From Tsukamurella paurometabola (GTDB lineage Bacteria > Actinomycetota > Actinomycetes > Mycobacteriales > Mycobacteriaceae): a stretch of 64,000 nucleotides of DNA. Positions within the stretch are counted from its first letter, which is position 1. Each line of letters begins with the position of its first letter. A program made the translations under genes and the position numbers. The DNA lies in the NCBI RefSeq assembly GCF_900631615.1, contig NZ_LR131273.1:1798001-1862000 (forward strand). The letters run 5' to 3'. The notes below the pieces were generated by a model that saw only the letters and a program-made list of their open reading frames with translations, searched no databases and had not been told where the DNA came from. This document shows positions 16,567 to 24,906 of this stretch, in pieces.

Positions 16567-17517
16567 TTACGAGCGCACCCGCGCGAGGTTCCCCGCCCAC
16601 CGCTCCAGGTGCGCGGTCAACTCGGCCGGTTCCACGACGGTGACCTCCGCGTCCAGGACGGCGATCGCCATCGCCGGCCAGTCCAGCGTGTCGGCCTCCA
16701 TCCGCACGACGGTGCCGCCCGGCACCTCCTCGAGCCGCGCCCAGCGACCGATGAGCGAACGAACGTGCTCGATCGGGGCGGCCACGCGGAACTCGATCCG
16801 GTGCGTGGGCGTGCGCTGGCCGACGGACGCCCTGACGTAGGCGGCGGCGTCCTCGGCGGGGAGCTCGCGCGGCCGGAACCGGACGCCGGTGCGCGACGGT
16901 CCGCTGATCCGGTCCAGCCGGAAGCTGCGCCAGTCGTGGCGGTGGAGGTCGTAGGCGACGAGGTACCAGCGGCGCCCGAGCGGCACGAGGCGCATCGGTT
17001 CGGCGAGCCGGTCGGTGCGCGCACCGTCGGCGGCGGTGTACCCGAACTCGATCCGCTCCTCAGCCCGGCACGCCTCCGCGAGGCCGGTGAGCACGCGGGG
17101 GTCGACGGCGGGCCCGCCGGTGAGCGCGGCGGGCTGGGTCACGGCGCCCAGGGCCTCGACGCGCTTGCGCAGTCGGGGAGGCATGACGGCGGCGACCTTG
17201 CCGAGCGCGCGCACCGAGGTCTCGGCGATGCCCGCGATCCCGCCCTGCGCCGCGGTCTGCAGCCCGACGGCGATCGCCACCGCCTCCTCGTCGTCGAGGA
17301 CCAGCGGCGGTAGGGCGGCGCCGGCGGCGAGCTGGTAGCCGCCGTCCACGCCGCGCGTCGCGGAGACGGGGTAGCCGAGGTCGCGCAGGCGCTCGATGTC
17401 GCGCCGCAGGGTGCGCACGGACACTTCGAGCCGGTCCGCCAGCTCGGAGCCCGGCCAGTAGCGGTGGGTCTGCAGGAGGGACAGCAGCCGCAGGGTTCGG
17501 GAGCTCGTGTTCGCCAT
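16567..17517 (-). CDS. YafY-type HTH/WYL-domain transcriptional regulator
   Basis: DNA-binding regulator of 316 residues: N-terminal DeoR-like helix-turn-helix (RTLRLLSLLQTHRYW, then LEVSVRTLRRDIERLRDLGYPV) and a WYL domain (GYTAADGARTDRLAEPMRLV, WYLVAYDLHRHDWRSFRLDRI) that senses nucleic acid or nucleotide ligands in some relatives. I take the ATG at 17517; an in-frame ATG at 17538 lies upstream without a ribosome site. It diverges from a DinB gene 63 bases away, its most likely target. Half-sites TGTCAGTTTCTGTC lie in the shared gap (minus strand reading). Confidence 0.88.
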   Translation of the reverse strand: MANTSSRTLRLLSLLQTHRYWPGSELADRLEVSVRTLRRDIERLRDLGYPVSATRGVDGGYQLAAGAALPPLVLDDEEAVAIAVGLQTAAQGGIAGIAETSVRALGKVAAVMPPRLRKRVEALGAVTQPAALTGGPAVDPRVLTGLAEACRAEERIEFGYTAADGARTDRLAEPMRLVPLGRRWYLVAYDLHRHDWRSFRLDRISGPSRTGVRFRPRELPAEDAAAYVRASVGQRTPTHRIEFRVAAPIEHVRSLIGRWARLEEVPGGTVVRMEADTLDWPAMAIAVLDAEVTVVEPAELTAHLERWAGNLARVRS

Positions 17518-17567
17518 GTTTTCCAGTGTGTTCTGCATTAAGGACAGAAACTGACACTAATCGCTCG

Positions 17568-17573
17568 TAGCCT
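17568..17573 (+). promoter_or_regulatory. -10 element for leaderless start at 17581
   Basis: TAGCCT ends 7 bases before the ATG of the DinB-family gene; no ribosome site lies between. Confidence 0.45.
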
Positions 17574-17580
17574 TTGTGAC

Positions 17581-18111
17581 ATGACCGAGACACAGACCCT
17601 CTCCGCCGAGCGCAACGACATCCTCAGCCTCCTCGCCGAGCGCCGCCATTTCCTGCGTTTCACCGCGCAGGGTCTGACGGACGAGCAGGCCAACACCCGC
17701 AGCACCGTCAGTGAGCTGACGGTCGGCGGCCTCATCAAGCACGTCACCGAGGTGGAGAAGGGCTGGCAGGACTTCGCCCTCGGCAAGCCGCACGCCACGG
17801 CCGACATCGACTTCGACAACCCCACCCCGGAACAGATCGCCGCGTTCCAGGACACCTTCCGGCTCACGGACGGCGAGACTCTCGAGGGTGTGCTCGCCGA
17901 GCACGAGAAGGTCGCCGCCGCGACCGACGAGTTGGTCCGGACTCTGGATCTCGACGTCGCGTACGAGCTGCCGGAGGCGCCCTGGCAGCCGCCGGGGGTG
18001 TTCTGGACCGTCCGCCGCGTATTCCTGCACATCGCCGGAGAGACGGCGCACCACTCCGGCCACGCCGACATCATCCGGGAGAGCATCGACGGCCAGAAGA
18101 GCATGGGCTGA
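17581..18111 (+). CDS. DinB family protein (metal-binding four-helix bundle)
   Basis: Cytoplasmic helical protein of 176 residues. The histidines of the DinB/DUF664 metal site are visible: one in GGLIKHVTEVEKGW and a pair near the end in HIAGETAHHSGHADIIRE. Many actinobacterial members are thiol-dependent (mycothiol or bacillithiol) transferases or detoxifying enzymes; the substrate here is unknown. Its only close neighbour is the divergent WYL regulator, suggesting a small inducible unit. A GC-rich hairpin follows the stop codon. Confidence 0.85.
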   Translation: MTETQTLSAERNDILSLLAERRHFLRFTAQGLTDEQANTRSTVSELTVGGLIKHVTEVEKGWQDFALGKPHATADIDFDNPTPEQIAAFQDTFRLTDGETLEGVLAEHEKVAAATDELVRTLDLDVAYELPEAPWQPPGVFWTVRRVFLHIAGETAHHSGHADIIRESIDGQKSMG

Positions 18112-18125
18112 GGGTGCGCCCGGGC

Positions 18126-18149
18126 GGGGCCCCGCGGGTGCGGGGTCCC
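18126..18149 (+). terminator. GC-rich hairpin after the DinB gene
   Basis: GGGGCCCCGC and GCGGGGTCCC pair over ten positions (one G-T) around a GGGT loop, 15 bases after the stop codon. The T-run is weak, so termination is likely but not certain. Confidence 0.5.
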
Positions 18150-18179
18150 GCTTACGGCCCCGTCGTCGGTGCTCGGACC

Positions 18180-18185
18180 TAGGAT
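18180..18185 (+). promoter_or_regulatory. -10 element for leaderless start at 18192
   Basis: TAGGAT ends 6 bases before the GTG start of the DNA ligase gene. Confidence 0.45.
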
Positions 18186-18191
18186 CGAGGC

Positions 18192-19220
18192 GTGGACCTC
18201 CCCGTGAACCCGCCGCTCGATCCGATGCTCGCCAAGGCCGCGAAGGCGGTGCCCGGCGAGGGCTACTCCCACGAACCGAAGTGGGATGGCTTCCGCGCCC
18301 TGATCTTCCGCGACGGTGACGAGGTGTTCATCGGTTCCCGCAGCGGCAAGGATCTCGGCCGCTACTTCCCCGAGGTGGTCGCCGCGGCGCGCGACGAGCT
18401 CCCCGAGCGCTGCGTGCTCGACGGGGAGATCGCCGTCGCCGTGCACCGGGAGGGCCGCAAACGCCTCGACTGGGAGTCGCTGTCGGCCCGGATCCACCCC
18501 GCGGAGTCACGCATCGCCAAGCTCGCGGAGGAGACCCCGGCGATCTTCATCGGCTTCGACGCCATCGCGATGGCGGACGTCGACCTCACGGGCAGGCCCT
18601 TCAGTGCCCGCCGCCAGGTGCTCGTCTCGGCGTACGCCGGCACCGGGACCTGCAAGATCAGCCGGGTCACCACCGACGCGGACGCGGCCGGGGACTGGTT
18701 CGAGCGGTTCGAGGGGGCGGGCCTCGACGGGGTGATCTCCAAGCGGGTCGACGGCCACTACCTGCCGGGCAAGCGCGAGATGATCAAGGTCAAGCACGCC
18801 CGCACCGCCGAGGCGGTGGTCATCGGCTACCGCCCGCACAAGTCACAGCCCAATGCCGTCGGCTCGGTGCTGCTGGGGCTGTACCAGGACGGGCAGCTCC
18901 TGCCGATCGGCGGCATCGGCGCCTTCACCGCCGCCAAGCGCGAGGAGTACTTGCAGCTCCTCGAGCCCATGCGCACCGCCGACTCCGTACAGGGTGAGCC
19001 GAACCGCTGGGCCACCCCGGAGAAGACGGGGGAGTGGGTGCCCGTGCGCCCCGAGCTGGTCGTCGAGTTCGACTACGACCAGATGGAGGGCATGCGCCTG
19101 CGGCACACCGCCAAGTTCAAGCGCTGGCGCCCCGACCGCGACCCGTCGAGTTGTGGCTACGAGCAGCTCGAGGTCCCCGTCACCTACGACCTCGACGACG
19201 TCCTGCAGGAGGGTGAGTGA
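18192..19220 (+). CDS. ligC: ATP-dependent DNA ligase, LigC type
   Basis: Seals nicks in DNA with ATP. The 342-residue protein is the two-domain core: nucleotidyltransferase with the lysine motif EPKWDGFRA (Lys30), LDGEIAV, GLDGVISKR and KVKHARTAEAV (motif V), then an OB-fold domain (HTAKFKRWRPDRDPSSC). The length and the adjacent primase-polymerase gene match the LigC/Prim-PolC pair of mycobacteria (Rv3731/Rv3730c), which acts in gap repair independent of Ku-LigD. The GTG start is leaderless. The stop overlaps the next start (TGATG), so translation is coupled. Confidence 0.93.
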   Translation: MDLPVNPPLDPMLAKAAKAVPGEGYSHEPKWDGFRALIFRDGDEVFIGSRSGKDLGRYFPEVVAAARDELPERCVLDGEIAVAVHREGRKRLDWESLSARIHPAESRIAKLAEETPAIFIGFDAIAMADVDLTGRPFSARRQVLVSAYAGTGTCKISRVTTDADAAGDWFERFEGAGLDGVISKRVDGHYLPGKREMIKVKHARTAEAVVIGYRPHKSQPNAVGSVLLGLYQDGQLLPIGGIGAFTAAKREEYLQLLEPMRTADSVQGEPNRWATPEKTGEWVPVRPELVVEFDYDQMEGMRLRHTAKFKRWRPDRDPSSCGYEQLEVPVTYDLDDVLQEGE

Positions 19221-20311
19221 TGGCCAAGGCCCCGGCAGCCGAGGTGATCGTCCCCGGGCCCGACGGTGACCGTCCCGTCCGGGTCTCGAGCCCGGACCGG
19301 ATCATCTACCCCGCCACCGACCTCACGCCCGAGGTCTCCAAACTCCAGGTGGCGCAGTACTTCGCCGCCGTCGGCGAGCCGCTGCTCGCGGCCATCGGCG
19401 ATCGCCCCACCGCGCTCGAGCGGTGGCCCGGCGGGGTCCACCCCGGCGGCCGGCTCGCCCAGGGCCCGCAGGACAAGGACGCCGACGGCTTCTACCAGAA
19501 GCGGATGATGAAGGGCGCGCCCGAGTACGCGCAGACGGTGCGCATCGCCTTCCCGTCCGGCCGCCCCGCGGACGAGCTGTGCCCCACCGAGATCGCGATC
19601 GGAGTGTGGTGCGCGCAGATGGGCACCATCACCTTCCATCCCTGGCCGGTGCGCAGCGCCGATGTGGACCATCCCGACGAGCTGCGGATCGACCTCGATC
19701 CGCAGCCGGGCACCGACTTCCGCGACGCCGTGCGCGTCGCCGGGATCGCCCGCGAGCTCGCCGACGACCTCGGCCTGCGGGCGTACTGCAAGACCTCCGG
19801 CAACCGGGGCGTGCACGTCTTCATCCGCATCGCGCCGCGGTGGGACTTCGTCGACGTGCGGCACGCCGCGATCGCCTTCGGCCGCGAGCTGGAGAAGCGC
19901 GATGAGGGCGTCACCACCGCGTGGTGGAAGGAGGAGCGGGGGACAAGGATCTTCGTGGACTACAACCAGAACAGCCGCGACCGCACCATCGCCTCCGCCT
20001 GGTCGCTGCGGGCGGTCCAGGGCGCCACCGTCTCCACCCCGCTCACCTGGGACGCGTTGGCCGAGTTGAAGGACCCGCACGAGCTCAACCTGTTCACCGT
20101 GCCCGACCGCCTCGCCGACGGGAATCCGTGGGCCGACATGGACGAGGTCGCCCACGACCTCACGCCGCTGCTGGACCTGTGGGAGCAGCACCCCGTCGAG
20201 CTGAACTACCCGCCCGACTACCCCAAGATGCCCGGTGAGCCCCCGCGCGTGCAGCCCAGCAAGAAGGTCGCCGAGCACTGGGACGCCGAGGGCAACCGCA
20301 TCGCGGACTAG
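19220..20311 (+). CDS. Prim-PolC, LigD-polymerase-like primase/polymerase
   Basis: Archaeo-eukaryotic primase superfamily polymerase of 363 residues, homologous to the polymerase domain of LigD. The metal-binding acidic pair is in RIDLDPQPG. Other landmarks are YYPATDLTPE-like SSPDRIIYPATDL, the GGVHPGGRLAQ loop, KTSGNRGVHVFIRI and DYNQNSRDRTIASAWS. Mycobacterial homologues fill short gaps and work with LigC in base-excision repair. The start ATG overlaps the ligC stop codon. No ligase or nuclease domain is fused. The C-terminus is the usual short basic tail (PSKKVAEHWDAEGNRIAD). Confidence 0.92.
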   Translation: MAKAPAAEVIVPGPDGDRPVRVSSPDRIIYPATDLTPEVSKLQVAQYFAAVGEPLLAAIGDRPTALERWPGGVHPGGRLAQGPQDKDADGFYQKRMMKGAPEYAQTVRIAFPSGRPADELCPTEIAIGVWCAQMGTITFHPWPVRSADVDHPDELRIDLDPQPGTDFRDAVRVAGIARELADDLGLRAYCKTSGNRGVHVFIRIAPRWDFVDVRHAAIAFGRELEKRDEGVTTAWWKEERGTRIFVDYNQNSRDRTIASAWSLRAVQGATVSTPLTWDALAELKDPHELNLFTVPDRLADGNPWADMDEVAHDLTPLLDLWEQHPVELNYPPDYPKMPGEPPRVQPSKKVAEHWDAEGNRIAD

Positions 20312-20368
20312 GTGCCATCGCCCCCCGCCGCGCGTGGCGGTGACAGTGGCTTCGGCGCGTACAAGATC

Positions 20369-20402
20369 TTGACAAGACCTCGTGTCAACATCATGATGAC
20401 AC
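20369..20402. promoter_or_regulatory. TTGACA/TGTCAA/TGACAC operator cluster
   Basis: Three half-sites lie immediately before the mpaB-tetR-mpaB operon: TTGACA (20369-20374), inverted TGTCAA (20383-20388) and TGACAC (20397-20402). The middle one also forms GTGTCA-N9-TGACAC with the last. The last abuts the ATG at 20404. This is probably the binding region of the TetR regulator encoded inside the operon (inference). Confidence 0.5.
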
Positions 20403-20403
20403 C

Positions 20404-21321
20404 ATGAAAGTTATCGACGATTCTCGGGTGCTCCGGCGAGCCGGTGGCGATGCCGAATCCGTCCTCGGGCCGGAATCCTTGACCTGGACGCGGTTCGGAG
20501 ACTGGAGGACGTCCCTGCTGATCGGCTGGGCGGGCACTCTGCAAGTGATGCACCCCGTCATCAGTGCGGCGCTCGTCGAGCACTCGTACTTCCTGGATAC
20601 CCCCATGAAGCGGCTGCTCCGGTCCGCGGTCCCGATCACCCGGGCCGTCTACGAGGGGCCGGCGGTCGGCAGGTGGATCCGCGACGAACACGCGAACATC
20701 CGTGGTCGGTACTCGGCCCACGGCGACGCGACGGCGGACGGAACGGAGTACCACGCGCTGAATCCGGAACCGTTCTTCTGGGCGCACGCCACGTTCTTCA
20801 TGATGCAGGTCGCCGCGGCCGGCGTGTTCGCGGAACCGCTCACAGCCGACCAGAAGGAGCAGCTGTATCAGGAGTCCAAGACGTGGTACGCGCAGTACGG
20901 GATGTCGACGCGGATAGCGCCGGAGACCTTCGATGACTTCATGCGCTACTGGGATCGCACGATCGAGACGGTGCTGACGAGGACCGAGCTGGTCGATCGC
21001 GCGGCCGGCTTCTACGCCGGCGAGCCGGGACCGAAACCCGTGGGCGCCGTTCCCGGATGGCTCTGGCGGCTCATCGCACCACCCGTCACGCGCCTGCAGG
21101 TGTGGGTCTGCCGCGCGCTGCTTCCGGAGCCGGCGCGCGAAGCGCTGGGGTGGACGTGGACCGCGGCGGACCAGCGGCGGTTCGATCGGTTCGCCCGCGT
21201 CGTGCGGTTGGTGTTCGCCGTGCTGCCGCCGGGCCTGCGACTGTCCTGGATCGCCCGGCGCGGATATCGGCGCGCGCGATGCGCGGACGGCGGACACGGT
21301 GCGATGGGAGGCGGTCGATGA
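20404..21321 (+). CDS. MpaB/DUF2236 family putative oxygenase (first copy)
   Basis: Member of the DUF2236 superfamily, which includes latex-clearing protein and the fungal oxygenase MpaB: heme-dependent enzymes that cleave isoprenoid carbon-carbon double bonds. The 305-residue protein has the family heme-pocket signature HALNPEPFFWAHATF (His128 the likely axial ligand) and the conserved RWIRDEHANIRG helix. The substrate is unknown; polyprenoid lipids are a guess. First gene of a three-gene operon. The last four bases overlap the TetR start (ATGA). The second copy at 21986 shares the same layout. Confidence 0.85.
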   Translation: MKVIDDSRVLRRAGGDAESVLGPESLTWTRFGDWRTSLLIGWAGTLQVMHPVISAALVEHSYFLDTPMKRLLRSAVPITRAVYEGPAVGRWIRDEHANIRGRYSAHGDATADGTEYHALNPEPFFWAHATFFMMQVAAAGVFAEPLTADQKEQLYQESKTWYAQYGMSTRIAPETFDDFMRYWDRTIETVLTRTELVDRAAGFYAGEPGPKPVGAVPGWLWRLIAPPVTRLQVWVCRALLPEPAREALGWTWTAADQRRFDRFARVVRLVFAVLPPGLRLSWIARRGYRRARCADGGHGAMGGGR

Positions 21322-21989
21322 CTCCCTCCAAGTTGTCCCGCGAGTGGCGTGGAGTCGGGCCCGACGAGCGCATCGCGCACCGACGCCAGACGCTCATCGA
21401 CGCCGGTCTCACGGACATCACGGACCGCGGCGCCGCTGCCGTGTCCATCAGCGGCGTGTGTGCGACGGCGGGATTGACCCAGCGGTACTTCTACGAGAGC
21501 TTCCGCAACAAGGACGAGTTCCTCCTGGCGGTCCTCGACACCGTTGTACTGCGTGCCCGCACCGTGATTCTCGAAGCGCTCGAGTCCGCCCCCACCGACG
21601 CTGCTCCCGCAGTCGTGCAGCACCTCGTGACCGCGTTCACCGAGTACCTCGACGAGGATCGTCGGCGCCCGAAGCTCATGTTCCTGCAGACCCGCAGTCA
21701 TCCCGCACTGGCGTTGCGCGGAAACGAACTCGCGCGGGAGTTCATCGAGCCGATATCCCTGGCCTTGAAATCGCCTCTTTTCCATCGACCCGCCAGTGTC
21801 GACGTCCCGACGACGGAGATCCAGGTGACCGCCCTGGCGATCTTCGGTGCGATGTCGCAGCTCTACGCCGCGTGGACCGTGGGGTTCTTGGACGTCGATT
21901 CGTCGGACCTCGTCGCGCACGTGACGTCGGTCGTCGTCCGGTGCCTGGAGTATCCCGGGGTCGCCACTCACATCGAGGAGCCGTCGTGA
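21318..21989 (+). CDS. TetR family transcriptional regulator inside the mpaB operon
   Basis: Regulator of 223 residues with an N-terminal TetR helix-turn-helix (GAAAVSISGVCATAGLTQRYFYESFRNKDEF; recognition helix TQRYFYESF) and a variable ligand-binding half. It is coupled on both sides: its ATG overlaps the stop of the first mpaB (ATGA) and its stop overlaps the GTG of the second (GTGA). It most likely represses its own operon through the repeats at 20369-20402. The longer open frame upstream of 21318 is only a shadow of mpaB. Confidence 0.9.
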   Translation: MTPSKLSREWRGVGPDERIAHRRQTLIDAGLTDITDRGAAAVSISGVCATAGLTQRYFYESFRNKDEFLLAVLDTVVLRARTVILEALESAPTDAAPAVVQHLVTAFTEYLDEDRRRPKLMFLQTRSHPALALRGNELAREFIEPISLALKSPLFHRPASVDVPTTEIQVTALAIFGAMSQLYAAWTVGFLDVDSSDLVAHVTSVVVRCLEYPGVATHIEEPS

Positions 21990-22876
21990 ACGCTCACCGT
22001 TCGTCCGCCCCATCCGTGACCAGTGCGGGGGTGCTCTCGCCCGACACCCTGCTCTGGCAGTACGGATGCGACAGCAGGATGCAGTTGCTCCGCGGCTACA
22101 CGGGGATCCTGCAGAACATGCTTCCCGCGATCGGAACCGCGCTGGTGGACCACTCGGCGTTCTTCCGGGACCCGTTCGGCCGCCTCGCGCGGTCCACGCC
22201 GCAGGTCATCGGGTCGATCTACGCCGACGACGATCGGCTCGCTCATCGCATTCGCGACTATCACCATCACATCAGCGGAATCGATCAGCACGGCCGGCGG
22301 TACCACGCTTTGAACCCCGACGTCTTCTGGTGGGCGCACGCCACCTTCGTCGAACGCATCATCCGGACCCAGGACCTGTTCGGAACCCCGTTCACGAATC
22401 AGCAGAAGGACCAGATCGTGCAAGAAGGGGCGATCTGGTGGGCGTCGTACGGCCTGAGTGATCGACCGGTCATCCGCGACTACCCGTCGTTCCGGAACTA
22501 CTGGAACACGATGCTCGACAACGAGCTCGGGCACAACCGGACCACCACGTTCGCCACCAGGACGGTGCGGCAGACCAGAATTCCGGCACCCGGTCCTGTT
22601 CCGGAGTTGCTGTGGCGAATCGTCCAGAGCCCCGCGATCGATGCCATGCTCTGGATCACGACGGGCGCGCTCGATCCTCGGTGTCGAGAGATCCTCGACC
22701 TGAGCTGGACTGAACGGGATGCGCGGCGCTTCGAGCGGTTCCAGGAGGTCGTCCGCAACGTGCACCCGCTGTTGCCGGTGCGTCTGCGCTACATGGAACC
22801 GGGGCGCACCCCGCTGCTCGCGTCGCGCGGCGAAGGGCACCAGAACGTCCCGCGAGGAGGGGCTGATCCCCGCTGA
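21986..22876 (+). CDS. MpaB/DUF2236 family putative oxygenase (second copy)
   Basis: Second member of the DUF2236 heme-oxygenase superfamily, 296 residues, paralogous to the gene at 20404 with the same signature (HALNPDVFWWAHATF, His118). The N-terminal TSAGVLSPDTLLWQYGCDSRMQLLRGYTG-type region is split differently from the first copy, and overall identity looks low. This suggests old duplication and different substrates or a heteromeric pair. The GTG start overlaps the tetR stop. The C-terminus ends in a Gly/Arg-rich tail. No signal peptide. Confidence 0.84.
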   Translation: MNAHRSSAPSVTSAGVLSPDTLLWQYGCDSRMQLLRGYTGILQNMLPAIGTALVDHSAFFRDPFGRLARSTPQVIGSIYADDDRLAHRIRDYHHHISGIDQHGRRYHALNPDVFWWAHATFVERIIRTQDLFGTPFTNQQKDQIVQEGAIWWASYGLSDRPVIRDYPSFRNYWNTMLDNELGHNRTTTFATRTVRQTRIPAPGPVPELLWRIVQSPAIDAMLWITTGALDPRCREILDLSWTERDARRFERFQEVVRNVHPLLPVRLRYMEPGRTPLLASRGEGHQNVPRGGADPR

Positions 22877-22924
22877 CGCCCGCGATCCACGCACGGTTCA
22901 CGGAGGTCTGGTAAGCACAGGGGC

Positions 22925-24448
22925 ATGCGCTCGAACCGCCGCCTCGCCGTTGCCCTGGTCGCCGTCCTCGCGGGCGGGTCGCTCGCCGCCTGCTCCTCGG
23001 GCGGGGGCGAGGACGCCGCGAAGCTCGACCTCAAGACGGGCACGAATTCGCCGCTGACGATCACCGCGGCGCAGCTCGCGGGGCTCGCGCAGGGCGGCGC
23101 CGTGGTCGACGTCAAGCCCACCGCGGACGGCACCGTCGAGGCGGCGAAGGGCGGGGCCCTCGTCTTCAAGCCCAAGGCGGGGTTCACCGGTTCGACCCAG
23201 CTCAAGGCCGTCGTCTCGCCCGCGGTCTCGCTGTACGCGTCGAACATCCCGCCGCTGGCCACCGTCGGCGGCGTCTCGGTGGACGGGAGTGGCTACGGCT
23301 CGGCATGGACGCCGGTCCCCGGCGCGCCCGGCGAGTTCTACGGCCTCACCGACCGCGGCCCCAACGTCGACGGCCCGAACAAGGACGAGAAGGTCGCGGT
23401 GACGCCCGACTTCACACCGCAGATCGGTCGGTTCAAGCTCGAGGACGGCGCCGCGGTGCTGCAGAGTGTCATCGTCCTCAAGGGGCGCGACGGCCGCCCG
23501 TTCAACGGCCGGAACGACACCGCCGCGCCGACGGGGGAGAAGATGCTCGACCTCGATGGCGCCGAGATCCCGCCCACCGACCACGGCATCGACTCCGAGG
23601 GGCTCGTGGCCCTGCCCGACGGCTCGTTCTGGGTCTCGGACGAGTACGGCCCGTTCCTGATCCACTTCGACGCCAACGGCCAGGAGCTCGAGCGTCTCCT
23701 CCCGGGCAGGGGGCTGCCCGAGATCCTCAAGAGCCGCACGCCCAACCAGGGCATGGAGGGCCTGACCGTGACGCCCGACGGTAAGCGACTGGTGGGAATC
23801 ATGCAGTCCGCCTTGAACGTTCCCGGCCTGAGCGGCAACGCCAAGGAGGTGCCGGTCACTCGCATCGTCGCGATCGACCTCGCCACCAAGGCCGTCCAGC
23901 AGTACGCCTACCTGCTGGACAACCCGAAGGATACGAAGAAGGCCGTCTCCGAGATCACCGCGATCTCCGACACGGAGTTCCTCGTCGACGAGCGCGACGG
24001 GAAGACGGCGCCCAAGGCGAACAAGACGATCTACCGGATCAGTCTCGACGGCGCGACTCCGCTCGGCGAGCAGAACCCCGAGACCATCGCCGGCGTCACC
24101 ACCACCGCGGAGGCCGAGACAGCGCTCAAGGGGGCCGGGATCACGCCCGTGCGCAAGACCGTCGCCCTCGACCTCAGCGGGCTCGTCGACAAGCTCAACC
24201 CCGCCGGGAAGTTCTTCGGTCACGACAAGGTCGAGGGGCTCGCCACGACGGACGGCGGCAAGACCCTGTTCATCGCGAACGACAGCGACTTCGGCCTCGA
24301 GGGGATCGCCGGACCGAAGACGCCGTTCCAGCTCAAGGCGAAGACGCTCGCCAACGGTCTGCAGGACAGCCTCGAGGTGCTGAAGGTCGACACCACCAAG
24401 CTCGGCGAGCCGACCTCGGAGCGGACGATCACCGTCACCGTCGGATAG
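22925..24448 (+). CDS. Secreted lipoprotein, phytase-like esterase family
   Basis: Surface lipoprotein of 507 residues: signal peptide RRLAVALVAVLAGGSLAAC with lipobox LAAC, then a beta-propeller-like domain of the esterase/phytase-like family (PF13449 type). Landmarks are GEFYGLTDRGPNVDGP, GIDSEGLVALPDGSFWVSDEYGP, QGMEGLTVTPDGKRLVGIMQS and VEGLATTDGGKTLFIANDSDFG. Family members are annotated as acting on phosphate esters, but activity is rarely shown. It stands alone in a 5'-3' direction between the mpaB operon and arsR. No metal site can be confirmed by eye. Confidence 0.84.
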   Translation: MRSNRRLAVALVAVLAGGSLAACSSGGGEDAAKLDLKTGTNSPLTITAAQLAGLAQGGAVVDVKPTADGTVEAAKGGALVFKPKAGFTGSTQLKAVVSPAVSLYASNIPPLATVGGVSVDGSGYGSAWTPVPGAPGEFYGLTDRGPNVDGPNKDEKVAVTPDFTPQIGRFKLEDGAAVLQSVIVLKGRDGRPFNGRNDTAAPTGEKMLDLDGAEIPPTDHGIDSEGLVALPDGSFWVSDEYGPFLIHFDANGQELERLLPGRGLPEILKSRTPNQGMEGLTVTPDGKRLVGIMQSALNVPGLSGNAKEVPVTRIVAIDLATKAVQQYAYLLDNPKDTKKAVSEITAISDTEFLVDERDGKTAPKANKTIYRISLDGATPLGEQNPETIAGVTTTAEAETALKGAGITPVRKTVALDLSGLVDKLNPAGKFFGHDKVEGLATTDGGKTLFIANDSDFGLEGIAGPKTPFQLKAKTLANGLQDSLEVLKVDTTKLGEPTSERTITVTVG

Positions 24449-24522
24449 GGCGAGCGGGCGCCCGTGGACTCGCGGGGCTCTCGTCCGATCGTGATCGCGT
24501 CAACCCCCTAAATTCAGTCTCG

Positions 24523-24534
24523 ACTTATATAAGT
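24523..24534. promoter_or_regulatory. ACTTATATAAGT palindrome before arsR
   Basis: A perfect 12-bp palindrome in an AT-rich patch 21 bases before the GTG of the ArsR-type gene. It is a likely operator for that repressor, in the typical position overlapping the promoter. Confidence 0.55.
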
Positions 24535-24555
24535 GAAGAGTGAAATACTCGATCC

Positions 24556-24906
24556 GTGCACGCCTTCGACATCCTCGGTGATCCCGTCCGCCGCCACCTG
24601 ATCGAGCTCCTGGCTCGGGGTGAGCTCTCGGCGGGGGAGTTGAGTGATGACGTGCGTGCGCGTTTCGGCATCAGCCAGCCCGCGGTCTCGCAGCATCTCA
24701 AGGTGCTCCGGGAAGCCGGGTTCGTCACCGTCCGGCCGGAGGGGACGCGCCGCCTGTACGCGGTGCAGCCCGAACCCCTGCGGGAGGTCGACGACTGGCT
24801 GGTCCCTTTCCGGCACTTCTGGGAGCCCAAGCTGTGGGCCCTGGGAACGGAGATATCGCGCGGCAAGAAGGCGCGCCGAACGGCTACCGAGAAGGACGAA
24901 CAATGA
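24556..24906 (+). CDS. ArsR-type helix-turn-helix repressor
   Basis: Winged-helix regulator of 116 residues. Starts with HAFDILGDPVRRHLIELL, then the recognition region GISQPAVSQHLKVLREAGFV and wing VRPEGTRRLYAV. The metal-binding cysteine motif of classical ArsR is absent. It belongs to the group that pairs with SRPBCC/AHSA1 proteins (SdpR-like, PLREVDDWLVPFRHFWEPKL tail). It overlaps the next gene by 4 bases (ATGA), and the pair is presumably autoregulated through the palindrome at 24523. Confidence 0.9.
   Translation: MHAFDILGDPVRRHLIELLARGELSAGELSDDVRARFGISQPAVSQHLKVLREAGFVTVRPEGTRRLYAVQPEPLREVDDWLVPFRHFWEPKLWALGTEISRGKKARRTATEKDEQ

Noticed and set aside
21057-21317. Long upstream extension of the TetR gene in the mpaB operon
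   Set aside because: The extended N-terminus is low-complexity shadow of mpaB; the ATGA overlap at 21318 and the HTH position give the proper start.
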